This document shows positions 47,545-56,664 of a DNA stretch of 64,000 nucleotides, piece by piece (within the stretch, counting starts at the first letter, position 1; each line of letters starts with the position of its first letter). The position numbers and the translations under genes are program-made. The notes under the pieces were generated by a model, which saw only the letters and a list, made by a program, of their open reading frames with translations, was not told where the DNA came from and searched no databases. This DNA is from Acinetobacter sp. WCHA55 (GTDB lineage: Bacteria > Pseudomonadota > Gammaproteobacteria > Pseudomonadales > Moraxellaceae): the NCBI RefSeq assembly GCF_002165305.2, contig NZ_CP032286.1:1798001-1862000 (forward strand). Direction: 5' to 3'.

Positions 47545-47572
47545 ATTTCGCATAACGTGCATTATGTTAATT
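47545..47572 (+). other. dif: dif-like XerC/XerD recombination site
   Basis: An 11-bp half ATTTCGCATAA (XerC side), a 6-bp spacer CGTGCA and an 11-bp half TTATGTTAATT (XerD side) form the 28-bp dif layout. The halves match Acinetobacter dif/pdif sites as I know them. XerCD resolves chromosome dimers here, or moves pdif modules in plasmids. The chromosomal gene content favours the terminus dif. Confidence 0.78.
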
Positions 47573-47600
47573 TTAGAAAATCTTATAAACGAGTAAAAAT

Positions 47601-48047
47601 TTAATCTACTAATGTTTGGACCCATTGCAAGCTCCCGCTCATAGATATTTCGATACCTAAATTTGCTATATCTAGGTATTCTTTTGGAATATAAGCAAAT
47701 AACTTATCGTCAATATAAGCAATCCAAAATTCTGGGGGCGGACAATCGCACTCATCGAAGAATCCATTGGTTTCTTCATATGCCAGACAGTCATACATAG
47801 AGCATGAAATATCAAACTCTAATATTCTCCCAGTGGACTCAAATGAGTGAACCTGCTCCTTTACTTTATATTTAGAAAAAACGGATTGAATTACTTTAGC
47901 GTAGTTTTTATTAGCAACATCACTAAAATTTCTATTACACATACCCCAGAGCTTTTCTATTTTTAGCGTTGGAGAGTTCTTGAAAATATGGGCATTTCCA
48001 TCAAAAAAGATAGGATTTTGGTTTAAAAGAAAACCTTTTATTTTCAT
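47601..48047 (-). CDS. Hypothetical protein, possibly immunity-like
   Basis: The 148-residue acidic soluble protein starts MKIKGFLLNQNPIFFDGNAHIF and has two Cys-containing loops (CSMYDCLAYEE and ECDCPPPEFWIAYIDD). The acidic composition and WIAYIDDKLFAYIPKEYLD segment remind me of immunity proteins to contact-dependent or secreted toxins, but I cannot name a family. No toxin gene is adjacent. It begins 29 bases past the dif-like site. Confidence 0.6.
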   Translation of the reverse strand: MKIKGFLLNQNPIFFDGNAHIFKNSPTLKIEKLWGMCNRNFSDVANKNYAKVIQSVFSKYKVKEQVHSFESTGRILEFDISCSMYDCLAYEETNGFFDECDCPPPEFWIAYIDDKLFAYIPKEYLDIANLGIEISMSGSLQWVQTLVD

Positions 48048-48162
48048 AAGACTAGATCCTATATCTAATATGCATGAATTGGTCTAGATATTAAATCCTA
48101 ATGGCTAGTTTCGATAGCTTAAAAATCCTATTTAACATAATGGCGGTTATACGAACTTGAGT

Positions 48163-49644
48163 TGTAACTCCAAAATAGAAATGTCCGGTTTCTCCAAAGT
48201 AAAAATGTCCGCTTTTAGAATATGCACTTCTGCAATTTCCTTAGCGGACGGTTTGATATGTTGGTGTCTATGTCGGATAAAGAACTTAAACGATTGTCGG
48301 TCTTGCAGGAAATCTGCGATCAACGCATAACTCAATCCCAGGCTGCTCAGCTACTTCATATTTCAGAACGTCAGATCAGACGCTTACTGCAGAAATACAA
48401 AGCTCAAGGTCCATCTGCATTAGCCCATGCCGGTCGTGGCCAAATCAGCAATTCTAAACTTCCTGAAGAACTCAGACTCAAGTGCCTCAATATTGTTTCT
48501 GACCAACTGCATGGTTTCGGACCCACTTTAGCGCATGAAAAGCTTACCACCGTACATGGATTCGATCTTTCAGTAGAAACCCTGCGTTCTTGGATGATTG
48601 CAGCTGACTTATGGATGCCTAGATCCAAGCGCCTGAAACGACCGTATCAGCCTCGTTACAACCGGGATTGCTTTGGTGAACTGATCCAAATTGATGGCTC
48701 ACACCATGACTGGTTTGAAGGACGCGCTGCTAAATGCTGTCTGCTGGTGTTTATCGATGATGCTACAGGAAAATTGCAGCATTTACGCTTCTGTGAGTCA
48801 GAATCAACCTTTGACTATATGATTTCAACACGCTTATATGTCGAACAGCACGGTAAGCCTTTAGCGTTTTACAGCGACAAACATTCAGTCTTTAGAGTGA
48901 ATCAAAGCAGCAAGAAAGACACCAAGATTACCCAGTTTGGACGTGTACTCAGCACCCTGAATATCGATATCATCTTCGCTAATTCACCGCAGGCCAAAGG
49001 CCGTGTGGAACGGGCCAACAGAACCCTTCAGGACCGTCTGATCAAGGAGATGCGCCTGAAAGGCATCTGTTCGATTGAGCAAGCTAATGTCTGGCTACCC
49101 TGCTTCATTGAGGAGTTCAATCAGAAGTTCGCCAAGATGGCTTTTAATCCTAAGAATCTACATCGGTCTATCACTGAAACAGCCGAAGAATTAGATGATA
49201 TTTTTACTTGGCGTGAACCCCGCAGAGTCACGAATAGTCTGACGATTACTTATGATAAATGCGTATATCTCCTGGAAAACACCGAAGAAAATCAAAGGTT
49301 GATCGGTAAGTATCTTGAGTTCCTTGAATACCCGGATGGTACTGTAGCCATCATGCATAATAGCCGAAAGATCAATTACAGCCTCTTCGATAAATTAAGT
49401 CAGCTGAATCAGCGAGAGATTGTTGAGAATAAACGGTTGGGTGCTGTTCTGAATCATATCCAACAACAGCATGAAGAACTGGAACAGCAAAACAAACGTA
49501 ATCGTTCTCAAAAGATGCCAAGCAGACGTGCACAGAAAACAGCAATTCAAGAACGAAATCTAAATCCTGTGCTTGACTTGGAAATGTCCATATAGGACAT
49601 TTCTATTTGGTTATTAGGTAGGACATTTCTACTTAGGAATAACA
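48163..49644 (+). mobile_element. ISNCY-type insertion sequence, 1482 bp
   Basis: The ends are inverted repeats of the form TGTWAYTCCWAARTAG followed by AAATGTCC, with further AAATGTCC copies inside each end. A 5-bp duplication TGAGT flanks the element (48158-48162 and 49645-49649). It contains one intact transposase gene. The insertion is intergenic as far as I can see. Confidence 0.85.
48258..49595 (+). CDS. ISNCY-family DDE transposase
   Basis: The 445-residue protein has an N-terminal helix-turn-helix (RITQSQAAQLLHISERQIRRLL), an IS481/ISNCY-like core with IQIDGSHHDWF, FYSDKHSVFRV and GRVERANRTLQDRL as the catalytic Asp, Asp and Glu regions, and a basic tail. I start it at ATG48258 (MLVSMSDKELKRL); ATG48222 and ATG48270 are alternatives. 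It is intact. Confidence 0.9.
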   Translation: MLVSMSDKELKRLSVLQEICDQRITQSQAAQLLHISERQIRRLLQKYKAQGPSALAHAGRGQISNSKLPEELRLKCLNIVSDQLHGFGPTLAHEKLTTVHGFDLSVETLRSWMIAADLWMPRSKRLKRPYQPRYNRDCFGELIQIDGSHHDWFEGRAAKCCLLVFIDDATGKLQHLRFCESESTFDYMISTRLYVEQHGKPLAFYSDKHSVFRVNQSSKKDTKITQFGRVLSTLNIDIIFANSPQAKGRVERANRTLQDRLIKEMRLKGICSIEQANVWLPCFIEEFNQKFAKMAFNPKNLHRSITETAEELDDIFTWREPRRVTNSLTITYDKCVYLLENTEENQRLIGKYLEFLEYPDGTVAIMHNSRKINYSLFDKLSQLNQREIVENKRLGAVLNHIQQQHEELEQQNKRNRSQKMPSRRAQKTAIQERNLNPVLDLEMSI

Positions 49645-49679
49645 TGAGTTGTGAGAACCCTTTTAAGTGTCCAAATTAG

Positions 49680-49934
49680 ATGCAGCTCCTTTTTCATTTT
49701 TTGTTAAATTTGCTGTCCCTTAGAATAAGAATATTCAATCAAATCACATTAGCTGATCCACGCCGGCAACACTTCGATATGACCTATAGCTCGACCACAG
49801 CGGATTTTGAGCAATGGAAAAAGCATAAGCTAGCCCCTCTTTATGTTATACGAACACTGATAGGCCTTAATCTATTATGGTTACTAACAATTGCAAGCAT
49901 AAAAATAAAAGCGCGACTACAGCTCAAACAATAA
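49680..49934 (+). CDS. Small hypothetical membrane protein
   Basis: The 84-residue frame has a hydrophobic N-terminus (LLFHFLLNLLSL) and a second hydrophobic segment (LIGLNLLWLLTIASI). A shorter start at ATG49779 (MTYSSTTADFEQW) may be the real one. A stop lies directly before ATG49680, so the ISNCY insertion did not cut this frame. I recognise no family. Confidence 0.4.
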   Translation: MQLLFHFLLNLLSLRIRIFNQITLADPRRQHFDMTYSSTTADFEQWKKHKLAPLYVIRTLIGLNLLWLLTIASIKIKARLQLKQ

Positions 49935-50037
49935 CTTCTATATCTCTTTTTAGAATAAGTAAATCAACAATCAAGACAACGACTTATATGAAAACATCAT
50001 AAGATATGCACGTTTTTTGATATTTTGGCATATAACA

Positions 50038-50934
50038 ATGTTTGGTCCACTCGAATTTATTCTCGCAGGTGTTTTAGTCGGTTTTTGTGTGGGAATTACT
50101 GGCGTGGGTGGTGGTTCATTAATGACGCCGATCCTCATTAGCCTTTTCAGAATTGAACCTCACATTGCTATTGGTACAGACTTGCTTTATGCCGCAATTT
50201 CAAAATTCTGTGGTTCATTTGTACATGCCAAAAAGCTAAACATTGTGTGGCCGATTGTGCTTTGGCTTGCAATTGGCAGTATTCCTGCTTCCTTTGCAAC
50301 GCACTGGGTACTCGACAACTATTTGAGCCAATCTACTCACTATAAAGCCGTGCTCACCATGGTTTTAGGTTTCATGTTGACGATTACAGGTTTATCGATT
50401 GTCTTCCGTAATCAAATTGAAAAATTTTTCAACAAATTACGTAAAGATGAACTCCCAGATATGACTGAAGACTTAGAAAAAGTTCAGCTTCAAACCAGCA
50501 ATAAACGTAAATACATTGTGATGATGGGTGTAGTTCTTGGGGTCTTCGTGACACTATCATCAGTTGGTGCAGGTGCTTTCGGAATCATGGCTTTGGTCAT
50601 TATGTTCCCCAACCTACCGATGATCCGTATTATTGGTTCTGACGTTGTGCATGCAGTGTTACTTACGTTCGTTGCAGGTCTGGGTCATATGACTTCAGGC
50701 AACGTCGACTTCCATCTCCTTATGTGGTTATTGGTAGGTTCTATTCCAGCAATTATTATTGGAACACTGATTAGTTCACGCCTTCCTGAAAAGATCATCC
50801 GTAAGGTGTTAGGTATTACCCTGTTTGCGCTAGGTGTGAACTTCATGTTGAATCCGATCAAAGCCAAACCAGTGAAGCCTGCAGAGACTGCTCAAGTTGT
50901 TCAAATTTCAACAGTTAAGAATGCCTTAGTGTAG
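50038..50934 (+). CDS. TSUP-family permease (TauE/SafE-like)
   Basis: The protein has about eight hydrophobic helices and the paired TSUP motifs: LVGFCVGITGVGGGSLMTPIL near the start and VTLSSVGAGAFGIMAL in the second half. TSUP carriers export sulfite, sulfonates or other small anions. I start at ATG50038 (298 residues); the frame also allows TTG50017. A short hairpin overlaps its stop codon. Confidence 0.85.
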   Translation: MFGPLEFILAGVLVGFCVGITGVGGGSLMTPILISLFRIEPHIAIGTDLLYAAISKFCGSFVHAKKLNIVWPIVLWLAIGSIPASFATHWVLDNYLSQSTHYKAVLTMVLGFMLTITGLSIVFRNQIEKFFNKLRKDELPDMTEDLEKVQLQTSNKRKYIVMMGVVLGVFVTLSSVGAGAFGIMALVIMFPNLPMIRIIGSDVVHAVLLTFVAGLGHMTSGNVDFHLLMWLLVGSIPAIIIGTLISSRLPEKIIRKVLGITLFALGVNFMLNPIKAKPVKPAETAQVVQISTVKNALV

Positions 50935-50941
50935 GCATTCT
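50918..50941 (+). terminator. Hairpin at the end of the TSUP gene
   Basis: AGAATGCCT and AGGCATTCT form a 9-bp stem around a TAGTGT loop that contains the stop codon. The downstream T run is weak. Confidence 0.55.
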
Positions 50942-51073
50942 GATTTAAAATAAACCTAAGATTCATCACTTTTTTTTCAAAGATTCATTCGACTTTTTTA
51001 TAACCTTTTCTCAGCTAAACCGTGTTATATTCAGCTTATAAAGCAACTTAATACGATCGAACCAGTGACGGCA

Positions 51074-52165
51074 ATGAATACTCTACAGTCAAACTCTATT
51101 ACCCAAAACGACATCGATGACGTGAATTTACAAAGCATTCATCCGCTAGTTACGCCAGCGGAATTAAAAACTGAATTGCCTCTCACTGAGTCTGCATATC
51201 AAACTGTACTTCACGGTCGTGAAACGATTCGCAATATTTTAGATGGTAAAGACAAACGCATTTTTGTAGTGATTGGTCCATGTTCAATTCATGACCCAGT
51301 TGCAGCTCATGAATACGCAGACCGTCTAAAAGTTTTAAGCGATAAAATTAAAGACTCAATCTATGTCGTAATGCGTGTTTATTTTGAAAAACCACGTACC
51401 ACTGTGGGTTGGAAAGGTCTAATCAATGATCCTGACATGAATGACTCATTCAACATTGAAAAAGGTTTACGTATTGGTCGTAAGCTTTTGGTTGAGTTAA
51501 ATGAAAAAGGCTTACCGTGCGCGACCGAAGCCCTCGATCCAAACTCACCACAGTACTACCAAGACTTAATCTCTTGGTCAGCAATTGGCGCACGAACTAC
51601 TGAAAGCCAAACACACCGTGAAATGTCTTCAGGTTTATCTTCACCTGTAGGTTTCAAAAATGGTACAGATGGTGGTTTAACTGTTGCAACCAATGCCATG
51701 CAGTCGGTTAAACATGGACACCACTTTTTGGGTCTAAACAACCAAGGCCAAGTGTCTGTGATTCGTACTTCAGGTAATCCGTATGCGCATGTGGTACTTC
51801 GTGGTGGTAATGGCAAGCCAAACTACGATGCTGGTTCTGTAGCAGAAGCAGAAGCAGCCTTGGCTAAAGCGAAAGTTAGCACCAAAATCATGATTGACAC
51901 CAGTCACGCAAACTCGAACAAAGACCCGTTCCTTCAACCGCTTGTTTTGAAAAATATTACAGAACAAATCATTGATGGTAATAAGTCTATTATTGGCATT
52001 ATGGTTGAAAGTCACCTTAAAGGTGGACGTCAAGAAATTCCTGAAAACTTATGCGACCTCGAATATGGTAAATCTGTAACCGATGGTTGTATTGACTGGG
52101 ATACCACAGAAAAGGTATTACTAGAGATGCACGAAGCACTCAAAGACGTTTTACCGAACCGATAA
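51074..52165 (+). CDS. aroG: 3-deoxy-7-phosphoheptulonate (DAHP) synthase, class I
   Basis: The protein has the AroF/G/H motifs: VIGPCSIHDPVAAHEYADRL, then VMRVYFEKPRTTVGWKGLINDP, IGARTTESQTHREMSSGLS and IGIMVESHLKGGRQEI ... YGKSVTDGCIDW. It condenses phosphoenolpyruvate with erythrose-4-phosphate, the first step of the shikimate pathway. I start at ATG51074 (363 residues); a GTG at 51065 is possible. The feedback class (Phe, Tyr or Trp) cannot be told here, so the symbol is provisional. Confidence 0.9.
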   Translation: MNTLQSNSITQNDIDDVNLQSIHPLVTPAELKTELPLTESAYQTVLHGRETIRNILDGKDKRIFVVIGPCSIHDPVAAHEYADRLKVLSDKIKDSIYVVMRVYFEKPRTTVGWKGLINDPDMNDSFNIEKGLRIGRKLLVELNEKGLPCATEALDPNSPQYYQDLISWSAIGARTTESQTHREMSSGLSSPVGFKNGTDGGLTVATNAMQSVKHGHHFLGLNNQGQVSVIRTSGNPYAHVVLRGGNGKPNYDAGSVAEAEAALAKAKVSTKIMIDTSHANSNKDPFLQPLVLKNITEQIIDGNKSIIGIMVESHLKGGRQEIPENLCDLEYGKSVTDGCIDWDTTEKVLLEMHEALKDVLPNR

Positions 52166-52169
52166 GTTT

Positions 52170-52198
52170 AAAAAACGCCATCTTCGGATGGCGTTTTT
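52170..52198 (+). terminator. Rho-independent terminator after the DAHP synthase gene
   Basis: ACGCCATC-TTCG-GATGGCGT with flanking A and T runs is a strong UUCG-loop terminator. Confidence 0.9.
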
Positions 52199-52221
52199 CA
52201 TTCTATGATTAAGAAATAATT

Positions 52222-52746
52222 ATGAACGCTATTGAAACATACTTAAGCCAAACACTTAACTTTCAATTTATCCACGAGCATTTGTTTACTTCTGGACAAC
52301 CGACTGCTGAGCAATTACAGCAAATTAAAGAGTATGGCGTAAACACGGTCATCAATCTTGCGCTCAGTAATAGCGGTAACTATTTAGCGAATGAAGATCA
52401 AATCTGTTTAGAACTCGGTTTAAACTATATACATGTGCCTATTTCATGGGATACACCATCTGATGATCAATGCTTATTGGTCTTAGATATGATTGATCAT
52501 TTGGTGCAAGAACAAACCATTTGGGTCCATTGTTCAGAAAACTATCGAGTCAGTAGTTTGATGTATTTATATCGTCAATATTATATGAATATCGATATGC
52601 CAACGGCTCACGAGGCCATGCATCAAATTTGGGAACCAAATGACACATGGACAGGTTTGGCGCATGCTGTTGCCGTACAACTTCAAGGTCGTAAAGCAAG
52701 TCAAGAATTAAAGCTGGCTATGATCAATCCTGATCATTTTGCGTGA
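52222..52746 (+). CDS. Protein tyrosine phosphatase-like protein
   Basis: The 174-residue product has the DUF442/dual-specificity-like order: [26 protein letters not shown], a candidate general acid in ISWDTPS near residue 77, and the P-loop [12 protein letters not shown] with Cys104 and Arg109. The loop is one residue shorter (C-x4-R) than the classical C-x5-R of tyrosine phosphatases. The substrate is unknown. It converges with ispF, and the two 3' ends overlap by 13 bases. Confidence 0.75.
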   Translation: MNAIETYLSQTLNFQFIHEHLFTSGQPTAEQLQQIKEYGVNTVINLALSNSGNYLANEDQICLELGLNYIHVPISWDTPSDDQCLLVLDMIDHLVQEQTIWVHCSENYRVSSLMYLYRQYYMNIDMPTAHEAMHQIWEPNDTWTGLAHAVAVQLQGRKASQELKLAMINPDHFA

Positions 52747-53222
52747 GAAATCAGCACTGTCGCTGTAGATAAAATACCTTCCTGACGCCCCGTAAAGCCC
52801 AACTTTTCCGTGGTCGTTGCTTTGATGCTAATCTGCGTGATTTCAACATCAAGAACGTCTGCAATGCTTTGGCGCATCGCTAAATTATGCGGGGCCAACT
52901 TTGGTCGTTCGCATGCCACAGTAATGTCAGCATTATTCAACTGATAACCACGATCTAAAATGAGCTGATAGACATGTTTGAGTAATACACGACTGTCTGC
53001 TCCTTTAAAACGAGGGTCAGTATCTGGAAAGTGTTGACCAATATCCCCTAAAGCCAATGCACCCAATAATGCATCTGTTAGAGCATGCAAAACCACATCA
53101 CCATCTGAATGTGCTTTTAAGCCGTGTGTATGCGGAATTTGAATACCTGCTAGTGTGACAAATTCACCCTCTTCAAAAGCATGTACATCAAGTCCCTGCC
53201 CAATTCGAATATGTGCAACCAT
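52734..53222 (-). CDS. ispF: 2-C-methyl-D-erythritol 2,4-cyclodiphosphate synthase
   Basis: The 162-residue product has the IspF motifs [12 protein letters not shown] (metal ligands Asp and His), [29 protein letters not shown] and [19 protein letters not shown]. It forms the cyclic diphosphate in the MEP isoprenoid pathway. Length is typical of the family. ispD, often adjacent in other bacteria, is not here. Confidence 0.95.
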   Translation of the reverse strand: MVAHIRIGQGLDVHAFEEGEFVTLAGIQIPHTHGLKAHSDGDVVLHALTDALLGALALGDIGQHFPDTDPRFKGADSRVLLKHVYQLILDRGYQLNNADITVACERPKLAPHNLAMRQSIADVLDVEITQISIKATTTEKLGFTGRQEGILSTATVLISHAK

Positions 53223-53350
53223 GCTCAGTTTCCTTTAAGAAATAAATGATAGAAATCTTGTATTCACGCTTTCTCTTTCGCTATAGTTACAAGCAGCGCA
53301 ACATAGTGAAAGTATAAGCGATCATGCTGTTGAAAACCGACATAAAACTT

Positions 53351-53974
53351 ATGAAAAAATTTAGTATTTTAGTGTGTCTAAGTTGTCTTTGTACTAGCTT
53401 TAGCTATGCTCAAGTCATTAACTGTGATGATCCGACCTCATCTAGCCTTAAAAAGATCTGTAGTGATCAATTCGCAGATATTCGACAAAACTTAAACACT
53501 CAATCCGTGACTGCTTTTCTAATCAGTGATGCGCCTCAGCGTTTATTAGTCGATACCCATCAACTATGGCTAAACCGCCTACAGCAGTGTAAATCCTTAG
53601 CCTGCTATCAGCAGCAGATGGACTTTCGAATTGATGATCTGAATTTCTATACTTCACTTAATCAAAGTTTGACCCAACACTATTTAAAGTTTGAACATGG
53701 GACGATTGCTAAGCAACCTGTGCACCTACAAGTTCATCAACTGTCTAAAGATAAAATTAAGATTGAAGGGATCGCCTACCGTAATCCTAATAATCGTATA
53801 GAGACTCAAACCATTTCATTTTTGGCCTACACTACACCAGATCAGAAACAAAACATCACGGACAATGAAAACAACTGCCATTATCAGTTCAACTTTCAAA
53901 AAGCCATTCTTTCTGTAAAAAGTGAAAACAAAGCATGTAATCGTTTTGTTGGTGTGTATCGTGTTTATGACTAA
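53351..53974 (+). CDS. Secreted hypothetical protein, LprI-like N-terminal part
   Basis: From ATG53351 (MKKFSILVCLSCLCTSFSYA) a signal peptide is cut near AQV, leaving about 187 residues. The mature N-terminal half has spaced Cys residues (INCDD, KKICSD, QCKSLACYQQQ) and a W-x-x-R-x-x-x-C pattern like the LprI/DUF1311 lysozyme-inhibitor fold; the C-terminal half is unrecognised. A periplasmic or lipoprotein-like role is likely. The upstream ATG53324 start would hide the signal peptide. Confidence 0.65.
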   Translation: MKKFSILVCLSCLCTSFSYAQVINCDDPTSSSLKKICSDQFADIRQNLNTQSVTAFLISDAPQRLLVDTHQLWLNRLQQCKSLACYQQQMDFRIDDLNFYTSLNQSLTQHYLKFEHGTIAKQPVHLQVHQLSKDKIKIEGIAYRNPNNRIETQTISFLAYTTPDQKQNITDNENNCHYQFNFQKAILSVKSENKACNRFVGVYRVYD

Positions 53975-54018
53975 GCTACAAAATAGATCAACCTAATGAA
54001 CATCAGGAGGTTAAAAAC

Positions 54019-54501
54019 GTGCAAATATTAGTACAATGCTGCAACCTCCTAGAACAGAAAAAATTGACCATTGCCTTTATCGAAAGTGCCAGTTCTGGTT
54101 ATTTGTCCAGTCAGTTTTCTATTTATAAGCATAGTGGCGCAGACATTTTATTGGGTGGACTGGTCAGTTACGATCCCAGTATCAAATGTGAAATTTTAAA
54201 AATAGATCCAGCACTAATTCAGCAATATACAGCAGAGTCGATTGAAGTCACAGAAGCTATGGCTATTCACGGTCATCGACTGTTTCATCATGCCGATATC
54301 ATTGTCTCATGTACAGGATTATTGAAACCTGGAGGAAGTGCGACGCCTGAGAAACCTGAAGGCACTTTTTATATCGCCATTGATTATCAAAATACATTAA
54401 GTAGCTACCAGTATTTGCTACTAGGAACTGCGCTCGGGCGACTTGATCAACTTACAAAAAACGTAGCCCAAATGGTCATTCAACGTGTTCAAAATACTTA
54501 A
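54019..54501 (+). CDS. CinA-family nicotinamide-nucleotide amidohydrolase (PncC-like)
   Basis: The 160-residue product is the stand-alone CinA C-terminal domain: IAFIESASSGYLSSQFS, then DILLGGLVSYDPSIKCEIL and VSCTGLLKPGGSATPEKPEGTFYIA. This family deamidates nicotinamide mononucleotide in NAD recycling. It starts at GTG54019 with a perfect AGGAGG ribosome site. Compared with canonical PncC it has ESASSG rather than ESCTGG, so activity should be tested. Confidence 0.8.
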   Translation: MQILVQCCNLLEQKKLTIAFIESASSGYLSSQFSIYKHSGADILLGGLVSYDPSIKCEILKIDPALIQQYTAESIEVTEAMAIHGHRLFHHADIIVSCTGLLKPGGSATPEKPEGTFYIAIDYQNTLSSYQYLLLGTALGRLDQLTKNVAQMVIQRVQNT

Positions 54502-54581
54502 ATCTTTACGCTAAATTTGATTTTTTTTTAGATTTACAACTCTTAAATTGAACCATAATGACTAAAAATGTGAAGTGCATC

Positions 54582-55202
54582 ATGACGATGAAAATAATCC
54601 ACCCGCTACTTTTCAGTACCTTATTTTTTTCAAGCCACAGTTTTGCAACTGTAGGAGGGCCACAAAATATTGAAGTTTTAGGACTAGACCAAGCTGATCA
54701 AAAAATTTATGTGATGCGACATTATTTAGATGGTCGTGGTCGTTTGCCACAATTGTATTATTATCAACTTAACAGCAAAACGCCCTCTAAATTGATTGAA
54801 GTAAAATCGTTATATATCAATCCAAAAACTCAAAAAATTGACTATGATCAAGACAGCCAGAAGTTTGATCGTGACATTGCAAAAATAAAAAAAAGACTCA
54901 AAGCGTTAACGCCGATTCAACCCATGCAGGTTAAAATTCACGTCCTCAGTAAAAAGACTTCAAAAGAACCTTCTTGGTATGACCCTAAAATCTCCATCCC
55001 GAAGTTTAGCTATCAATATCAAGTGAAATACAGCAATTTGAAAAGTCCCGTACACAAGGCAGTGGACTATAAAAATGGGCTGCGCATTTCGCAAAGTTAT
55101 AGGGTTCCTCATCAACAAAAAGCACTGGTGACTGTTCAATATCTCGGAATTCCTTTTGAAACAGGTTATAACATTGAGGACCCTGTACTTCTCACCCGCT
55201 AA
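54582..55202 (+). CDS. Secreted hypothetical protein
   Basis: The product carries a signal peptide (MKIIHPLLFSTLFFSSHSFA, cut before TVGG). The mature part is basic and beta-rich (IEVLGLDQADQKIYVMRHYLD ... LPQLYYYQL). I start at ATG54582; ATG54558 and ATG54588 are also in frame. I recognise no domain. It follows the CinA gene on the same strand, but an 80-base gap suggests a separate unit. Confidence 0.6.
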   Translation: MTMKIIHPLLFSTLFFSSHSFATVGGPQNIEVLGLDQADQKIYVMRHYLDGRGRLPQLYYYQLNSKTPSKLIEVKSLYINPKTQKIDYDQDSQKFDRDIAKIKKRLKALTPIQPMQVKIHVLSKKTSKEPSWYDPKISIPKFSYQYQVKYSNLKSPVHKAVDYKNGLRISQSYRVPHQQKALVTVQYLGIPFETGYNIEDPVLLTR

Positions 55203-55588
55203 AAAATAAGGTCTAAAATTATGAAAGTAGAGCCTTTTGGCTGATGGCATTAGATTTTGGCCAAAGTCCCCTATATCCTTTCTATTGCTACTGATTGCGG
55301 GTCAGAGCCTACATAATCAGCATTTGCACAGAATTAGGAATGTCTATACTTAGTTCGACTTGATGTATTGACCTAAACAATTTAGTAGCACCACTTGCTA
55401 GATGCATAAATTAATTCAACAGCATTGAAAAATTCATCATTTTCTAAATTACTTACGTATTAATATTCAAATCTTCTAATTGTTGGGATACTGTACAACC
55501 AAGTATGAAAAAGCTTGTTTTTTTAAAAAATCTTCGCTAGTATTCATTTCGCTTGAACTTGTTGATATATAACAAATTCAAGATATTA
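55203..55588. other. Gene-free spacer upstream of the tRNA
   Basis: These 386 AT-rich bases contain no supported ORF. The tRNA promoter must lie near the end, but I cannot fix its -35 and -10. Confidence 0.5.
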
Positions 55589-55665
<77 letters not shown>

Positions 55666-55673
55666 TATAAAAC

Positions 55674-55708
55674 AACCACTTAGGTGCATTAATCCTAGGT
55701 GGTTTTTT
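55674..55708 (+). terminator. Rho-independent terminator after the tRNA
   Basis: AACCACTTAGG and CCTAGGTGGTT form an 11-bp stem with a wobble pair, followed by TTTTTT. Confidence 0.85.
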
Positions 55709-55709
55709 A

Positions 55710-56256
55710 TGGGCTATTTTTATATAAACATTTTGAATTCAAGTATTAGTCGTTTCTGCTTATTTAAAAAAAATTCGAAATTTTCATTTAAGCAATCCTT
55801 TCCAATCTTCACCATTCTCAGAATCACGACCTAATTTGTCTTTGCTTTAGATTTTCCTGTCAAATCTTATTTTCAGGCATTTTGACGATAACTCTAACAA
55901 ATTCTTTGCCTAAACTTGCAGCTATAGATTCAAATGATATGAGTCAAGCCGTCATGACTGATCGTGCCCCATTGTTTCTATACACTCCTACAGAACCCTA
56001 TCCTGTAATCACTTAGCCTCACTACTCACAAAAATATGGCTAAGTTAAGCATTGAACAACTGTGAACATAACATCCAACAGGCTATATATGGCTAGAAAG
56101 TATAAATTTCAAGCATCTAAACATGATGCTCTAACAAAGTATCTCATTTAGAATAATAGCTATCAACGATTATAGATGATTGAAAATTAAATTTTTAAGT
56201 CAATCAAGCTATTTATAGCTAGCATCAAAAATCAGTGCATTTATACATTATTACTA
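55710..56256. other. Gene-free AT-rich region after the tRNA
   Basis: These 547 bases have many stops in all frames and no supported gene. I looked for integrase or phage fragments beside the tRNA, a common attachment site, and saw none. Confidence 0.5.
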
Positions 56257-56370
56257 CTAAATACTGATTTCCTTTTTCTTACGGGACTCAATGAAAAATT
56301 CAACAACCGACCACAGAACAACCAAACCGAAAAGGACAAATGCCCATAAAAAAGTCGAAAGATAAGTCAT
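56257..56370 (-). CDS. 37-residue single-span membrane protein
   Basis: From ATG56370, with AGGA about nine bases before it, the frame encodes MTYLSTFLWAFVLFGLVVL, then a charged tail ending in SRKKKEISI. It has one membrane helix with a positive inside end, like many small membrane regulators. A longer frame to 56544 lacks such a start and has an unlikely N-terminus, so I use the short form. Confidence 0.5.
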   Translation of the reverse strand: MTYLSTFLWAFVLFGLVVLWSVVEFFIESRKKKEISI

Positions 56371-56664
56371 TTTAACAATCCTGAACTTTGTTACACCAAA
56401 GTTAAAGCATGAAAGTTCATACTCTTTTCTTAGACCAAAGTCTAATCTTTCATTTCGATTATGAATAGTAGTATTTTTAAAAAAATTATACTTATTTTCT
56501 ATTAATAAATATCTATAAAGACTTATTACATACCTTTTAATCACAATTATTTAGCCTACTAATGGAAAAATCTGACCTCTAATGTCTGATCAGAATTAAG
56601 TTAGGGCTTGACTCAAACGCCAAACAAGCAGACATTAGCCACTTTAAAGAACACTTGTATATTT

